Assembly: GCF_019039035.1 (NCBI RefSeq) | Contig: NZ_JAHNZT010000001.1 | Coordinates: 178,049 to 242,048 of the forward strand | Direction of reading: 5' to 3' | Origin: Citreicoccus inhibens | GTDB taxonomy: Bacteria; Myxococcota; Myxococcia; Myxococcales; Myxococcaceae | DNA length: 64,000 bases | Shown: positions 23,082-31,664 of the stretch, piece by piece | Layout of the letters: each line of letters starts with the position of its first letter | Numbering within the stretch: position 1 is the stretch's first letter | Notes under the pieces: generated by a model | The model's input: only the letters and a program-made list of their open reading frames with translations | Told to the model about the DNA's origin: nothing | The model's database searches: none | Program-made: the position numbers and the translations under genes

Positions 23082-24464
23082 ATGCTGGCTCGCGCTCCCG
23101 CTCCCCAGGCCCAGGACGACGACCTCTCCCTGGCCCTTCCCCGCTCCTTCTGGAAGGAGTTCGACAAGAACTACTTCGGCAAGAAGCCCACCGTCATCAA
23201 GCAGCCCTTCGCCCGTGGCTTCCCCACGTCGGACGAGGTGTTCGACGCGCTGGTGGCCGGCGCCCAGCACCTGCTGCGAGAGCAGAGCCTCGCCATCATG
23301 AAGGCGTTCCGGTTCTACCTGGAGCACGAGGATGGACCGGACGGCGTGGCGTACCACTCGATGCTCTTCCCGCTGACGCGCCGGCACCTGCCGCTGCCCG
23401 AGGACGAGAACTTCGAGGCGTACTACCACCGGCTCGACAAGTGGCTGGGCGGCAAGCGGTTCGGCATCGTCCTCAACAGCGGGCAGAGCTACAACTGGCG
23501 GCACTGGCTCCAGCTGCGCTCGTTCCTCCAGGGCATGTACGAGGGCCTCGGCATGCCGCTGTTCGGCGCCGACCCGGCCATCCTCTTCGGCAACTACCGC
23601 TTCACGCCGTTTGGCATCCACAAGGATGACCTGGCGGTCTTCAACTTCATCGTCCACGGGAAGAAGGTCATCAGCCTCTGGCCGTTCGAGACGCTGGGCT
23701 CGCGCCCGGAGATGCCCAAGGACCCGGAGCTGCCGCTGCGCACCGCGTCCGTGCACCTGCTCGACAAGGCGGACGAGGACGCGATGCTCGCCAAGGCGTC
23801 CTTCATCGAGGGCGACCCGGGCGACATCCTCACGTGGCCCGTGACGTACTGGCACCGCGCCGAGCCCACCGAGGGCCTGAGCATCTGCATCTCGCTGGGC
23901 GTGGCGTACCGTCCGCCGGACTTCTGGGGCGTGGGCCCGCAGCCCCAGTGGCCGGGCATCCTCACGCCCAAGGAGCTGCCGAGCCGCGATGGCTGGCAGC
24001 TTCCCGACAGCGTGCGCGTCCCGCTGCGGCACGCCTCGAAGGCGAACACCGTGGTCGCCAACGAGCGGGCGCTCACCGAGCACTGGGTGCGCTACGCCAC
24101 GAACGGCGCGATGTCCGGCCCGCCCCCCGAGGACACGAACACGGTCCTCTCCGCGCAGGACTGGGTTCAGGGGGGCGGCGGCTATCACTCGCTGGTCGCC
24201 GTGCCGCTGCCGGATGGAGATGTGCTCGTCTCCGCCAATGGCCGCTCCACCGGCCTGCGCGTGTCTCCCGCCGTGCGCCGCCGCATCGAGTGGCTGGTGT
24301 CCACGCTCAATGGCCCCAAGGCGCAGCACGTGGAGGCGCTGGAGAGTCAGTTCTTCTCGCGGCTGCCCGCGAAGGGCTTCACGCGCAAGGCCTTCCTGGG
24401 CCTGCTCAACGACATGGTGCGCTGGCGCGCCGTGCGGAAGGTGGCGCCCAAGAAGGGCCGCTGA
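23082..24464 (+). CDS. JmjC/cupin-type Fe(II)/2-oxoglutarate oxygenase-like protein
   Basis: In this 460-residue protein the segment FTPFGIHKDDLAVFNFIVHGKKVISLWPF gives His180 and Asp182, and GDILTWPVTYWHRAEPTEG gives His258. Together they form an HxD...H iron site with a distal Lys, as in JmjC and cupin_4 proteins. The flanking N-terminal part (LPRSFWKEFDKNYFGKKPTVIKQPF) is the typical entry of such oxygenases. The C-terminal 150 residues form an extra winged-helix-like domain (SLVAVPLPDGDVLVSANGR, then ARKAFLGLLNDMV). Substrates may be a protein or peptide; 50S-ribosomal-protein hydroxylases share this plan. It is divergent from the aminotransferase by 34 bases. Confidence 0.8.
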   Translation: MLARAPAPQAQDDDLSLALPRSFWKEFDKNYFGKKPTVIKQPFARGFPTSDEVFDALVAGAQHLLREQSLAIMKAFRFYLEHEDGPDGVAYHSMLFPLTRRHLPLPEDENFEAYYHRLDKWLGGKRFGIVLNSGQSYNWRHWLQLRSFLQGMYEGLGMPLFGADPAILFGNYRFTPFGIHKDDLAVFNFIVHGKKVISLWPFETLGSRPEMPKDPELPLRTASVHLLDKADEDAMLAKASFIEGDPGDILTWPVTYWHRAEPTEGLSICISLGVAYRPPDFWGVGPQPQWPGILTPKELPSRDGWQLPDSVRVPLRHASKANTVVANERALTEHWVRYATNGAMSGPPPEDTNTVLSAQDWVQGGGGYHSLVAVPLPDGDVLVSANGRSTGLRVSPAVRRRIEWLVSTLNGPKAQHVEALESQFFSRLPAKGFTRKAFLGLLNDMVRWRAVRKVAPKKGR

Positions 24465-24469
24465 GCACC

Positions 24470-26155
24470 TCAGCGCCCGAGCAACGGCGGGAAGTGCAGC
24501 GACGGCGTGCCGCAGCCATCCGCCGTCGGAAAGAACGTCAGGTCCGCGCCCACGCCACGCAGGGCGCGGAACGTCTCCAGCACGGAGAGGTCCAGCTCCA
24601 CTGGGGCGAGGCGGCGGATCCGCTCGCCACCTCGGACCTCCCAACCCGCCGCGACGAGGCTCACCGTGCCGGGTCTGGCCATGGTGGTGAACGTCTCCAC
24701 GCGGGCCACCAGCTCCGTGTAGTCCGCGGGCAGCGCGTCGCCGCGCGGGACGATGTGGAGATTCAGCGCCTCGGGGGATGGAAGCTCGCCGGGCGCGCGC
24801 AGGCCTCGGCCATTCGGTGCGCTGCCCAGGCGCGCCGCGGTCACCGACGCGTGCAGGAAGCCCATCAACCGGCCCGCGTCCACGAGGCGCAGCAGCGAGA
24901 CGGGATGTCCTTCGTCATCCATCGCGCGCGCGCGCGTGCCCCCTGAATGCGCGGGGTCATCCTCCACGGTGAGCACCGACGGGAACACCTTGCGCCCCAC
25001 CGCGCGAGCCAGCGCCGGAGTCGCCGCGACGACGTCTCCGCGAAGCAGCCACGCCAGACCCGCCACCAGCGGCGCGGCCACCGCGGGGCACAGCACGACA
25101 GGGAGCGAAGGGTCCACCGCTCCAGCGGGGCCATTCAGCGCGGCCACCGCCTCGGTCAGTCGAGCACGCAGCGCGGGCAGGCCCGCATCGAGCAGCGCTG
25201 GCGCAGAAGAGAGCGCATCCACCACGGCGCCTCGGGCCGTCTCCACGCGGACGAAGAAGTCCTCGCGCGAGCTCGCGTCGAGGCGGCGTGCACGCCCGTC
25301 ATGGACGAGCGCGCACCACGACGCGACCTGCGTGAGCACGGCCGCCTGGACCACGACGCCCGCCGGGACGACTTCGCGGACCGCACGCGCGGCGCGTTCC
25401 GCGAAGTCCGTGGGGCGAAGCAACGGAGGTCCCCGCGGACTGCTCACCTCCGCAAGGGACACCGCGGCATCGCGTGAAGCATCATCGCGAACACGGTTCG
25501 CGACACCTGCCGGGACAGCCTCTCGCGCATTCGGCGAGGCGGCCCCTCCAGCCTCGGCCGCCTCCTCGGGGCGTGATGACTCGCGCGATGAAGCACCGAG
25601 CGCGGACACATCGCCCGCGCGTGGAGCTGCGTTGCGCGAAGCCCCGTGAGAATCCGCGGCGGGCGCTGACACCTCCGCCGATGTGCCGGGTGGAGCCGCC
25701 GTGGTGGCGTGCGACGAGGCGCGGCTTGAAGCGTCGTGGCGGGGAGCAACTGAGCCACTCGGGATGTCGCCGCGCTCGGTGCCTTGCGCCGCAGAGGCCC
25801 GCGCGGCGGGGCCCTTCGAGAGGCGCCGCCAGGGTTCAGCCGCCAGCGCGAGGACTCGACGCAGGTCCTGCGCCTCACACACGGGCATCGCGGCATGACC
25901 AAGGCCCTCGTCACGCCCCACTTTCGCGGTCGCGAGGAGGGACTCGCCCGCGTTGAGGACGGAGGTACCCGTGGCGGCGTCATGCTCGACCGCCAGCCGT
26001 CGCTCCGCGCGCAGGAACAACTCCGGCTCCGCGCCCACCTGAGCCCGCCCGAAGTCCCCCAGCGCGTCACGCGCGGCGCCGAGCAGTCCCTCCAGGTCCA
26101 CGTCCGCGCAGCGCTCGACGCCCGTGTCCTCTCGCGCCCCTGGGCTGTCCCGCAT
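24470..26155 (-). CDS. TldE/PmbA-like metallopeptidase-related protein with Ala/Ser-rich insert
   Basis: This 561-residue protein starts at 26155, where GGAGG lies 8 bases away. The N-terminal domain (DVDLEGLLGAARDALGDFGRAQVG, AERRLAVEHDAATG) and the C-terminal half (PVVLCPAVAAPLVAGLAWLLRGD, HPVSLLRLVDAGRLMGFLHA, GLRAPGELPSPEALNLHIVPRG) follow the TldD/TldE fold without the HExxxH zinc site, so it is probably the non-catalytic partner. Residues of roughly 120-250 are an Ala/Ser/Glu/Pro-rich low-complexity insert not found in normal TldE (about 450 residues). TldD/TldE pairs process RiPP precursors such as microcin B17 and degrade peptides. Confidence 0.75.
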   Translation of the reverse strand: MRDSPGAREDTGVERCADVDLEGLLGAARDALGDFGRAQVGAEPELFLRAERRLAVEHDAATGTSVLNAGESLLATAKVGRDEGLGHAAMPVCEAQDLRRVLALAAEPWRRLSKGPAARASAAQGTERGDIPSGSVAPRHDASSRASSHATTAAPPGTSAEVSAPAADSHGASRNAAPRAGDVSALGASSRESSRPEEAAEAGGAASPNAREAVPAGVANRVRDDASRDAAVSLAEVSSPRGPPLLRPTDFAERAARAVREVVPAGVVVQAAVLTQVASWCALVHDGRARRLDASSREDFFVRVETARGAVVDALSSAPALLDAGLPALRARLTEAVAALNGPAGAVDPSLPVVLCPAVAAPLVAGLAWLLRGDVVAATPALARAVGRKVFPSVLTVEDDPAHSGGTRARAMDDEGHPVSLLRLVDAGRLMGFLHASVTAARLGSAPNGRGLRAPGELPSPEALNLHIVPRGDALPADYTELVARVETFTTMARPGTVSLVAAGWEVRGGERIRRLAPVELDLSVLETFRALRGVGADLTFFPTADGCGTPSLHFPPLLGR

Positions 26156-26189
26156 CCACGGCCTCCACGTACGGCTTCGCCGCGCCATC

Positions 26190-27524
26190 ATGCCCCACGC
26201 CCCGCGCCCGCGAGCCACGCGGATGGTAAGAATCCACGTCACCGAGGAAGGGAGCGCGGGCCTGAACTGGTTCGTCGAGCGGCGCGAGGAGTCCGAGGTC
26301 GTTCACCAGCGCTCCGGCCTGCGCCCCGGCGCTCCCGTCCGCGACCGCGGCTGGTCCCAATCCACGCCCGACGGCTCGGGCTGGCGCTGGGCCGAGCTGG
26401 CCGAACGCGCCCCACTCCCGACCGCGTTCCCCGAAGAAGTCCATCGCCGAGCCCGCCCCCTCCTCGAAGCCGAGCCCGCGCCCACCCACGCGGCGCCCGA
26501 GACCGAGGCCCTCGTGCGGCGACTCGTCGAGGTGGCGCGCGCAGCGGGCGCCGCGCACTTGGACCTCCTGCTGCGCGAGGTGGACCGGCGAACCCTCTGC
26601 GTGAATGAGGCCCACGCCGTGGAGAACCACCAGCGCCACGCGCTCTTGGAGGTGAAGACCTTCCTCGATACGGGCGCGGACCTGTGGCGCTGCGCCGCGT
26701 GGCCCGACCTGGCCCACGCGCGCGCGGACCTGCCTCGCCTGGCGGCCCAGGTGGAGGACATGGTCCGCCAGCTCCGAGACAGCACCCCACCCCTCCCCTG
26801 CCCCACCGGCGCGCTCCCCGTGGTGTTCCCGCCGGGCGCCGCCTCGGGCTCCTTCTTTCATGAGGTGTGTGGCCATCCACTCGAAGGAGACGTCGTCGCG
26901 CGCGGCGGCTCCTATCTGGCGAGCCGCCTGGGACAGCGCGTGGCCGCGGAGCACGTGTCCGTCTCCGACGACCCGACGGATGGCGACGGCGCGCTGGGCT
27001 TCACCTGGGACGACGAGGGTCACGCCGCGCGAGCCGTGCCCCTGCTGCGCGCGGGCGTCGTGGGCACACCGCTCTTCGATGCACGCAGCGCGAGCGCCCT
27101 GGGACACGCGCCCAACGGCCACGGTCGCCGCGTCAGCTTCCGTCACGCGCCGCTGCCTCGCATGGCGCACACGCGCGTGGAGCCGCACGCGGGAGACCTG
27201 GACTCGCTCCTCGCGGACATTGGCCACGGGCTGCTCGTGCAGCACCTCAACCCGCGACACATGAACATGCTCACGGGCGACTTCAGCTTCTACATGACAG
27301 AGGCGCGAGAGATCCGCGACGGGCGACCGGGCCGTCGCGTGAGCCCCGGCATCCTGCGCGGCAATGGCCTGGAGGCGCTCGCGGCCATCGACGCGGTGGG
27401 GGCGGACTCACGCAACCTCTTCGCCACCCGGGGCTGCCGGAAGCTGGACCACGGTCCGCTGCCCGTGTCGTTCGGGCAGCCCACCGTGCGCTTCCGTCAG
27501 CTCACCGTCCACCCCTGGCGCTGA
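26190..27524 (+). CDS. tldD: TldD-like zinc metallopeptidase
   Basis: The protein has 444 residues. The catalytic signature SFFHEVCGHPLEGD gives His224, Glu225 and His229, the HExxxH site of TldD; a Cys near the end (RGCRKLDHGPLPV) is the likely third zinc ligand. The blocks SDDPTDGDGALGFTWDDEGHAARAVPLLRAG, NMLTGDFSFYMTEAREI and SPGILRGNGLEALAAIDAVGAD are typical. It is divergent from the TldE-like gene, 34 bases between starts, and the two probably form the TldD/E heterodimer. ATG at 26223 is an alternative start. TldD/E cleaves unfolded peptides and leader peptides. Confidence 0.88.
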   Translation: MPHAPRPRATRMVRIHVTEEGSAGLNWFVERREESEVVHQRSGLRPGAPVRDRGWSQSTPDGSGWRWAELAERAPLPTAFPEEVHRRARPLLEAEPAPTHAAPETEALVRRLVEVARAAGAAHLDLLLREVDRRTLCVNEAHAVENHQRHALLEVKTFLDTGADLWRCAAWPDLAHARADLPRLAAQVEDMVRQLRDSTPPLPCPTGALPVVFPPGAASGSFFHEVCGHPLEGDVVARGGSYLASRLGQRVAAEHVSVSDDPTDGDGALGFTWDDEGHAARAVPLLRAGVVGTPLFDARSASALGHAPNGHGRRVSFRHAPLPRMAHTRVEPHAGDLDSLLADIGHGLLVQHLNPRHMNMLTGDFSFYMTEAREIRDGRPGRRVSPGILRGNGLEALAAIDAVGADSRNLFATRGCRKLDHGPLPVSFGQPTVRFRQLTVHPWR

Positions 27525-27528
27525 GCCC

Positions 27529-28629
27529 CTACTGGGGGAAGCACAGGAAGCTGAAGTCCGGCGGCAGCTCGTCCTCCGCGAACGGGTCGTCCTTCTCCGG
27601 ACCCGACTCCGCGCTGGCCAGCAGCCGGGTGAACGACACCCCCGGAGGCAGTCCGGGCATGTTCAGCGCAGGCACGGACCAGGGGCGTCCCTCCTCCTTC
27701 TTCGTCAGGGTGTCCACGAAGGACACCTTCACCGGGCCCGGCGCATTGGGCGGAACCACGAGCGCGTAATAGCCCAGGCTGCTCACCCCGTTGCGCTTGG
27801 CCGTGAAGCCCATCGAAGACTGCCCGGGTGCGCCCGTGGGCGGCGCCCAGTCCAGCGAGTACAGCGCGCCCACGCTGGTCTCGGCGGCGATGTCGCCGCT
27901 CGGGAACATGAACAGGTCCAGCACCGGGCTGGGCGAGTACACCCAGATGAGCGCCACGGCGCGACCGCTGGATGGATCCGCCAGGCTGGCCGGCGTGACG
28001 GTCGTGCCCGTCTCGGTGGAGAGCGTCTTCGACAACGCGCCGAGCGCGCCCGCGTCTCCCACGAGCGTCGCCATCTGGATCATGCACTGCGTGCCCGTGG
28101 GAGCCAGGGGCCGCAGGGTGACCGTCGGGAAGTACGTGGCCGCGGGGATGGGGAGGAAGCCCGCCTCCCCGGGGAACATGTCGTTGGCGCCGATGGACAT
28201 CTCGGGCGTGGACTCGGCCTGCATGAGGTAGACCATGGAGGCGTCGGGCGAGATGCCCTTCTCGGTCTGCCACTGGCCCCACGGCGGCATCGCGGGCGTG
28301 CTGGTGTCGGCCACCGCTCCCGTGACGTCCACGAGGTGAACCTTCGCGCCCCAGGCGCTGGCGCGAATGACGGTGGGCATGCCGTACAGCAAGGCGGGAG
28401 GAGGCGGCTCCTCCGTCGGGTCGTCCGGGTTCTTGGGCCACGTCACGAACGAGTAGAAGAGGGCCTCGGGGTCGAACACCACGCCCGAGACGTTCGTCTT
28501 GCGCACGGCCAGGTCCGCATACGGCGCGGTGTTGCCAGGCGGCGGAGTGGTGGGGGCGTCGGAGGCCGCGCAGCCCGCGAGGAGCGCGGAGCAGACGGCG
28601 GCATGGGCGAAGGAAGTGCGTCGCTTCAT
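27529..28629 (-). CDS. Predicted lipoprotein, 366 residues, unknown function
   Basis: The signal peptide ends ALLAGC (lipobox), then CAASDAPTTPPPGN. The mature chain is beta-rich with many Pro, Thr and Gly. It has segments such as TPAMPPWGQWQTEKGISPDASMVYLM, GANDMFPGEAGFLPIPAATYFPTVTLRPL and a C-terminal SFLCFPQ. No domain is recognised. The gene begins 15 bases after the multihaem cytochrome gene ends and is surely co-transcribed, so it may be an accessory surface protein of that cytochrome. It lies convergent with the TldD gene, with four bases between. Confidence 0.7.
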   Translation of the reverse strand: MKRRTSFAHAAVCSALLAGCAASDAPTTPPPGNTAPYADLAVRKTNVSGVVFDPEALFYSFVTWPKNPDDPTEEPPPPALLYGMPTVIRASAWGAKVHLVDVTGAVADTSTPAMPPWGQWQTEKGISPDASMVYLMQAESTPEMSIGANDMFPGEAGFLPIPAATYFPTVTLRPLAPTGTQCMIQMATLVGDAGALGALSKTLSTETGTTVTPASLADPSSGRAVALIWVYSPSPVLDLFMFPSGDIAAETSVGALYSLDWAPPTGAPGQSSMGFTAKRNGVSSLGYYALVVPPNAPGPVKVSFVDTLTKKEEGRPWSVPALNMPGLPPGVSFTRLLASAESGPEKDDPFAEDELPPDFSFLCFPQ

Positions 28630-28644
28630 GGCGGTCCTCGAGGC

Positions 28645-30546
28645 TCAGCGAGCCGGCAGGATGTGCTCGGCCGGGGGCGTGGTGACGTGGCAGGCCTGGG
28701 CGCAGTTGCCGTAGCCATTGGGCGTATTCGTGACGGGCTGGAACTGGAGGTCGAAGTACTCGGTGCCGTGCGACTGACCGTGGCAGCCGTTGCAGGCCAT
28801 GATGCTGGGGAACAGCGAGCTCTCCCGCGTCAGGTGGCACACCGTGCAGTCACCCTTGTTCTGGTTGTACTTGCGCGAGCCCATGTGGATGCGGTGGATG
28901 CTGTCCGGCAGGTAGCCCACGCTCTCTTCCAGATGGCAGGTCTTGCACGCCTCCACGTGGTCCACCGACAGGCCATGGTGGATGTTCGTCAGCGAGTTCA
29001 CGCCGTTGTGGCAAAGCTGGCAGTTACCGACGCGGCCCGGGTACGTGGTGGGCTGCGCCTGCCCGACCTGGAAGAAGAACGGATCCAACCGAGCCAACCG
29101 CTCGCCCATGAAGGAGCGGTGCCCCTTGAGGAAGATGGCGTAGGTGCCGGGCTTGGCATCGGGCGGGAGCTGGACTCCGTAGCGCGTGGAGGGCTCGGCG
29201 TCGCCACCACCGGCGACCTTGTTCACACCCGCGGGCAGGTAGAACTGCGGCTCGCCACGAGGGAACGCGAAGTACGGCAGCTTCAGCTCGCCGTGCACGA
29301 CCTTGATGTCCTGGAGCGGGCCGATGACCTTGTAGCCGGACTCGGAGGCGCTCGCGTCGCGGTAGCTCAGGAGCATCGCGTCGTTGAAGTACGACAGGCC
29401 GTTGGACTCGGAGGCGATGTAGCTGTTGTAGCTGGGCATCCGGTCGCGCGCGTGCAGGCCGTGGCCGTCACCGTCCTGCAGCGACACGGCGAACTCGAGC
29501 GTCTCACCCGGCTGGTAGAACTTCCCGTTGGTGGGCCGCTGCAGCCGCACGGACTGCGTCAGGCCGAAGCCACACGCGACCTTCTCCGTCGTGGACATGC
29601 CGTCGGCGTCGAGCTTGTAGCAGGTCGCCTCGCGATCCTTGTCCGCGACGAAAGTGACGGGATACAGGAACGGCTTGTTGGGCAGCAGGCTCCAGGTGAC
29701 CCGGATGACGCCCTCACCCGCCTGCTCCGGCATGCGGAAGGACTTGAACGGGTTGGTGGAGTTGACGAAGGACGCCTTGACGAGGGTCTTGTACGTCGGC
29801 GCGTCCGGCCCGGGCAGGCGAGGAACCGGATCCCCCGGCGACAGCGGACGCGACAGCCCGCCCACCGTCCAGCTCGCGCGCGTGCGCCCCGTCACCGGGC
29901 TCTCGGAGAGGAAGTCGGTGCGCTTGTACGTCACCGACGTCCGCACCGTTCCCGAGGCATCCAGCACCTCGAGGAGGAAGGTGTCATCCAGGGACACCAT
30001 CCACGCGGCGTTCTCGTAGAAGGTCTCGCGGATGAAGACCGAGCCGCCGTCGTTGCGCCACGTGTCGTGACCGATGGTGACGCCAGACCAGTCCAGGTCC
30101 TTGAAGCGCGACATCTTCCGCATCCACACGGAAGCCGCGTGCCGATCGTTGAAGTCGTTGGGGACGTCCTTCACCAGGTCGCCGAACATGGCGTCCACCG
30201 CGGTGAACTCACGCAGGAAGTAGTTCTCCCCAGCGAGCACCCGGAAGCGCGCGGTGGGCTCCGAGGGCGGGGCCGGCTGATTGGGCGAGTTGAGGGGCTG
30301 GCATCTGGCCGGGTAGTCCGGCAGGTCCAGCGACCCGCGCGACACCGCCTCGCCGTTGGGCAGCATGGCGCAGCCGTTGAAGTACAGCAGCGACAGCGAG
30401 ATGGCCCCGGAGGCGGAGCTGGCATAGGGGTCGAAGGCCCTCGCGCCGCGTCCGCGGGTCCCTTCGACATCGGAGGTCTTGAGGACGTCGCAGCTGGCGG
30501 TCAGCACCAGCAAAGCGAAGAGCAGGCTCTTGTGGGGAGAGGTCAT
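28645..30546 (-). CDS. Outer-surface multihaem cytochrome c lipoprotein
   Basis: This 633-residue protein begins MTSPHKSLLFALLVLTASC (lipobox TASC). Haem sites lie only in the last 130 residues: CQLCH (509-513), CKTCH (534-538), CTVCH (567-571), CNGCH (585-589) and an irregular CAQACH (615-620, CX3CH). Extra His residues such as NIHHGL and SIHRIHMG could be the distal ligands. The N-terminal 400 residues are beta-rich and Cys-poor, like OmcA/MtrC-type surface cytochromes. It likely carries electrons at the cell surface or between proteins in the periplasm. The start at 30546 puts the signal peptide at the N-terminus. Confidence 0.85.
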   Translation of the reverse strand: MTSPHKSLLFALLVLTASCDVLKTSDVEGTRGRGARAFDPYASSASGAISLSLLYFNGCAMLPNGEAVSRGSLDLPDYPARCQPLNSPNQPAPPSEPTARFRVLAGENYFLREFTAVDAMFGDLVKDVPNDFNDRHAASVWMRKMSRFKDLDWSGVTIGHDTWRNDGGSVFIRETFYENAAWMVSLDDTFLLEVLDASGTVRTSVTYKRTDFLSESPVTGRTRASWTVGGLSRPLSPGDPVPRLPGPDAPTYKTLVKASFVNSTNPFKSFRMPEQAGEGVIRVTWSLLPNKPFLYPVTFVADKDREATCYKLDADGMSTTEKVACGFGLTQSVRLQRPTNGKFYQPGETLEFAVSLQDGDGHGLHARDRMPSYNSYIASESNGLSYFNDAMLLSYRDASASESGYKVIGPLQDIKVVHGELKLPYFAFPRGEPQFYLPAGVNKVAGGGDAEPSTRYGVQLPPDAKPGTYAIFLKGHRSFMGERLARLDPFFFQVGQAQPTTYPGRVGNCQLCHNGVNSLTNIHHGLSVDHVEACKTCHLEESVGYLPDSIHRIHMGSRKYNQNKGDCTVCHLTRESSLFPSIMACNGCHGQSHGTEYFDLQFQPVTNTPNGYGNCAQACHVTTPPAEHILPAR

Positions 30547-30650
30547 GAGGGCATGCGCCGCGCCTGCCACCCAGGGAGGGGGGTGACGAGGCAGTGAGTC
30601 GAAGCTCGGTCGCTCACTCTACTGGTTGCTTTCCTTAGAAGCCAAGAAGG

Positions 30651-31607
30651 TCACTTCGCGGAAGGTGCGGGGGTGGCCATGGCGGGCACGGTGCGCAGGT
30701 ACTGGTACACGGCCCGGAGGTCCGGCTCGGTCATTCCGGCCAGGAAGATCCAGGGCATGGCCAGCTTGTTGGGGTGCCCGCGGACACTGGCCGCCGGGGC
30801 CACGTCCCGGAAGGCGGCGAAGCGCGCCACGAACCGCTCCGCGTCCAGCGAGCCCAGCCCGGTGGCATGCGGGGTGAGGTTGGCGACCACCTCCGGGCCA
30901 TACGGCGTGGCCAGGGGCCGACCGCCCACGAACGGGGTCGCGGCTTCATCCACGCCCGCGTGGCACGCGGCGCACTGCGCCAGCTGGGCCAGGTAGCGCC
31001 CCTGCGCGACGGGCTCCGCGGCGGGCTCGGCGACTGGCGCCTTCTGGGGCGCGGCGAGGCCCTGGTACTCGGCATACATCTCGGCGGGCAGCTCCGAGCG
31101 GGGCACCGTCTGCGTCGAGGGCGGCACGGTGCGCAGCCACGCGATCACAGCGCGCGCGTCCGCATCGGACAGCTCGCGGTAGAGGAGGAACGGCATGAGC
31201 GGGAACAGCGTCTTGCCGTCCCGGCCCGTGCCATCACGCAGCGCGCGCAGCAGCTCGTCATCCGTCCACTTCCCCAGACCATGCTCTGGATCCGAGGTGA
31301 GGTTGGGGGCACAGACGCGGCCGGGCAGGTCCCAGCCCTCGCCCCAACATGCGCCCGCCAGGGGCGCGCCCGTCACCGGGCCGCCATAGCGCGTCCAATC
31401 CCGCGCGCTGTGACAGGAGCCACACGCCAGCACGTGCTCGCCCAGGTAGCGCCCGCGCTCCACCTGACGCGAGGCCACGGAGTCCGCCCCTGCCCTCACG
31501 GGTGCGGCGGGGGATGCGGGGGCAGGCGCGGCGGCGGCCGGCGCGGGCGGGGCATCGCGCCGGCAAGCGGACAGCAGGAGCAGCAGGGGGAGCCAGGAGT
31601 GCTTCAC
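30651..31607 (-). CDS. Dihaem cytochrome c lipoprotein
   Basis: This 318-residue protein begins MKHSWLPLLLLLSAC with lipobox LSAC, then an Ala/Pro-rich linker. Two cytochrome c domains follow: CGSCH at 62-66 with a late axial Met in TLFPLMPFLLY, and CAACH at 212-216 with LAMPWIFLAGMTE supplying a second Met. This layout matches alcohol-dehydrogenase- or thiosulfate-oxidation-associated dihaem cytochromes. The gene lies 57 bases after the Rieske oxygenase gene and before the multihaem gene. A shared redox task is likely, though a periplasmic cytochrome cannot directly reduce a cytosolic Rieske protein. Confidence 0.88.
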   Translation of the reverse strand: MKHSWLPLLLLLSACRRDAPPAPAAAAPAPASPAAPVRAGADSVASRQVERGRYLGEHVLACGSCHSARDWTRYGGPVTGAPLAGACWGEGWDLPGRVCAPNLTSDPEHGLGKWTDDELLRALRDGTGRDGKTLFPLMPFLLYRELSDADARAVIAWLRTVPPSTQTVPRSELPAEMYAEYQGLAAPQKAPVAEPAAEPVAQGRYLAQLAQCAACHAGVDEAATPFVGGRPLATPYGPEVVANLTPHATGLGSLDAERFVARFAAFRDVAPAASVRGHPNKLAMPWIFLAGMTEPDLRAVYQYLRTVPAMATPAPSAK

Positions 31608-31664
31608 CGGGGAGATCCTTCTGGGGTGAAGCGCGTCACGCGGACGCGCTTCTGGGGAGAAGCG

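Noticed and set aside
27364..30597. A 1077-codon plus-strand frame across the cytochrome and lipoprotein genes
   Set aside because: No family pattern and very Arg/His-rich; the minus strand has signal peptides and CXXCH sites.
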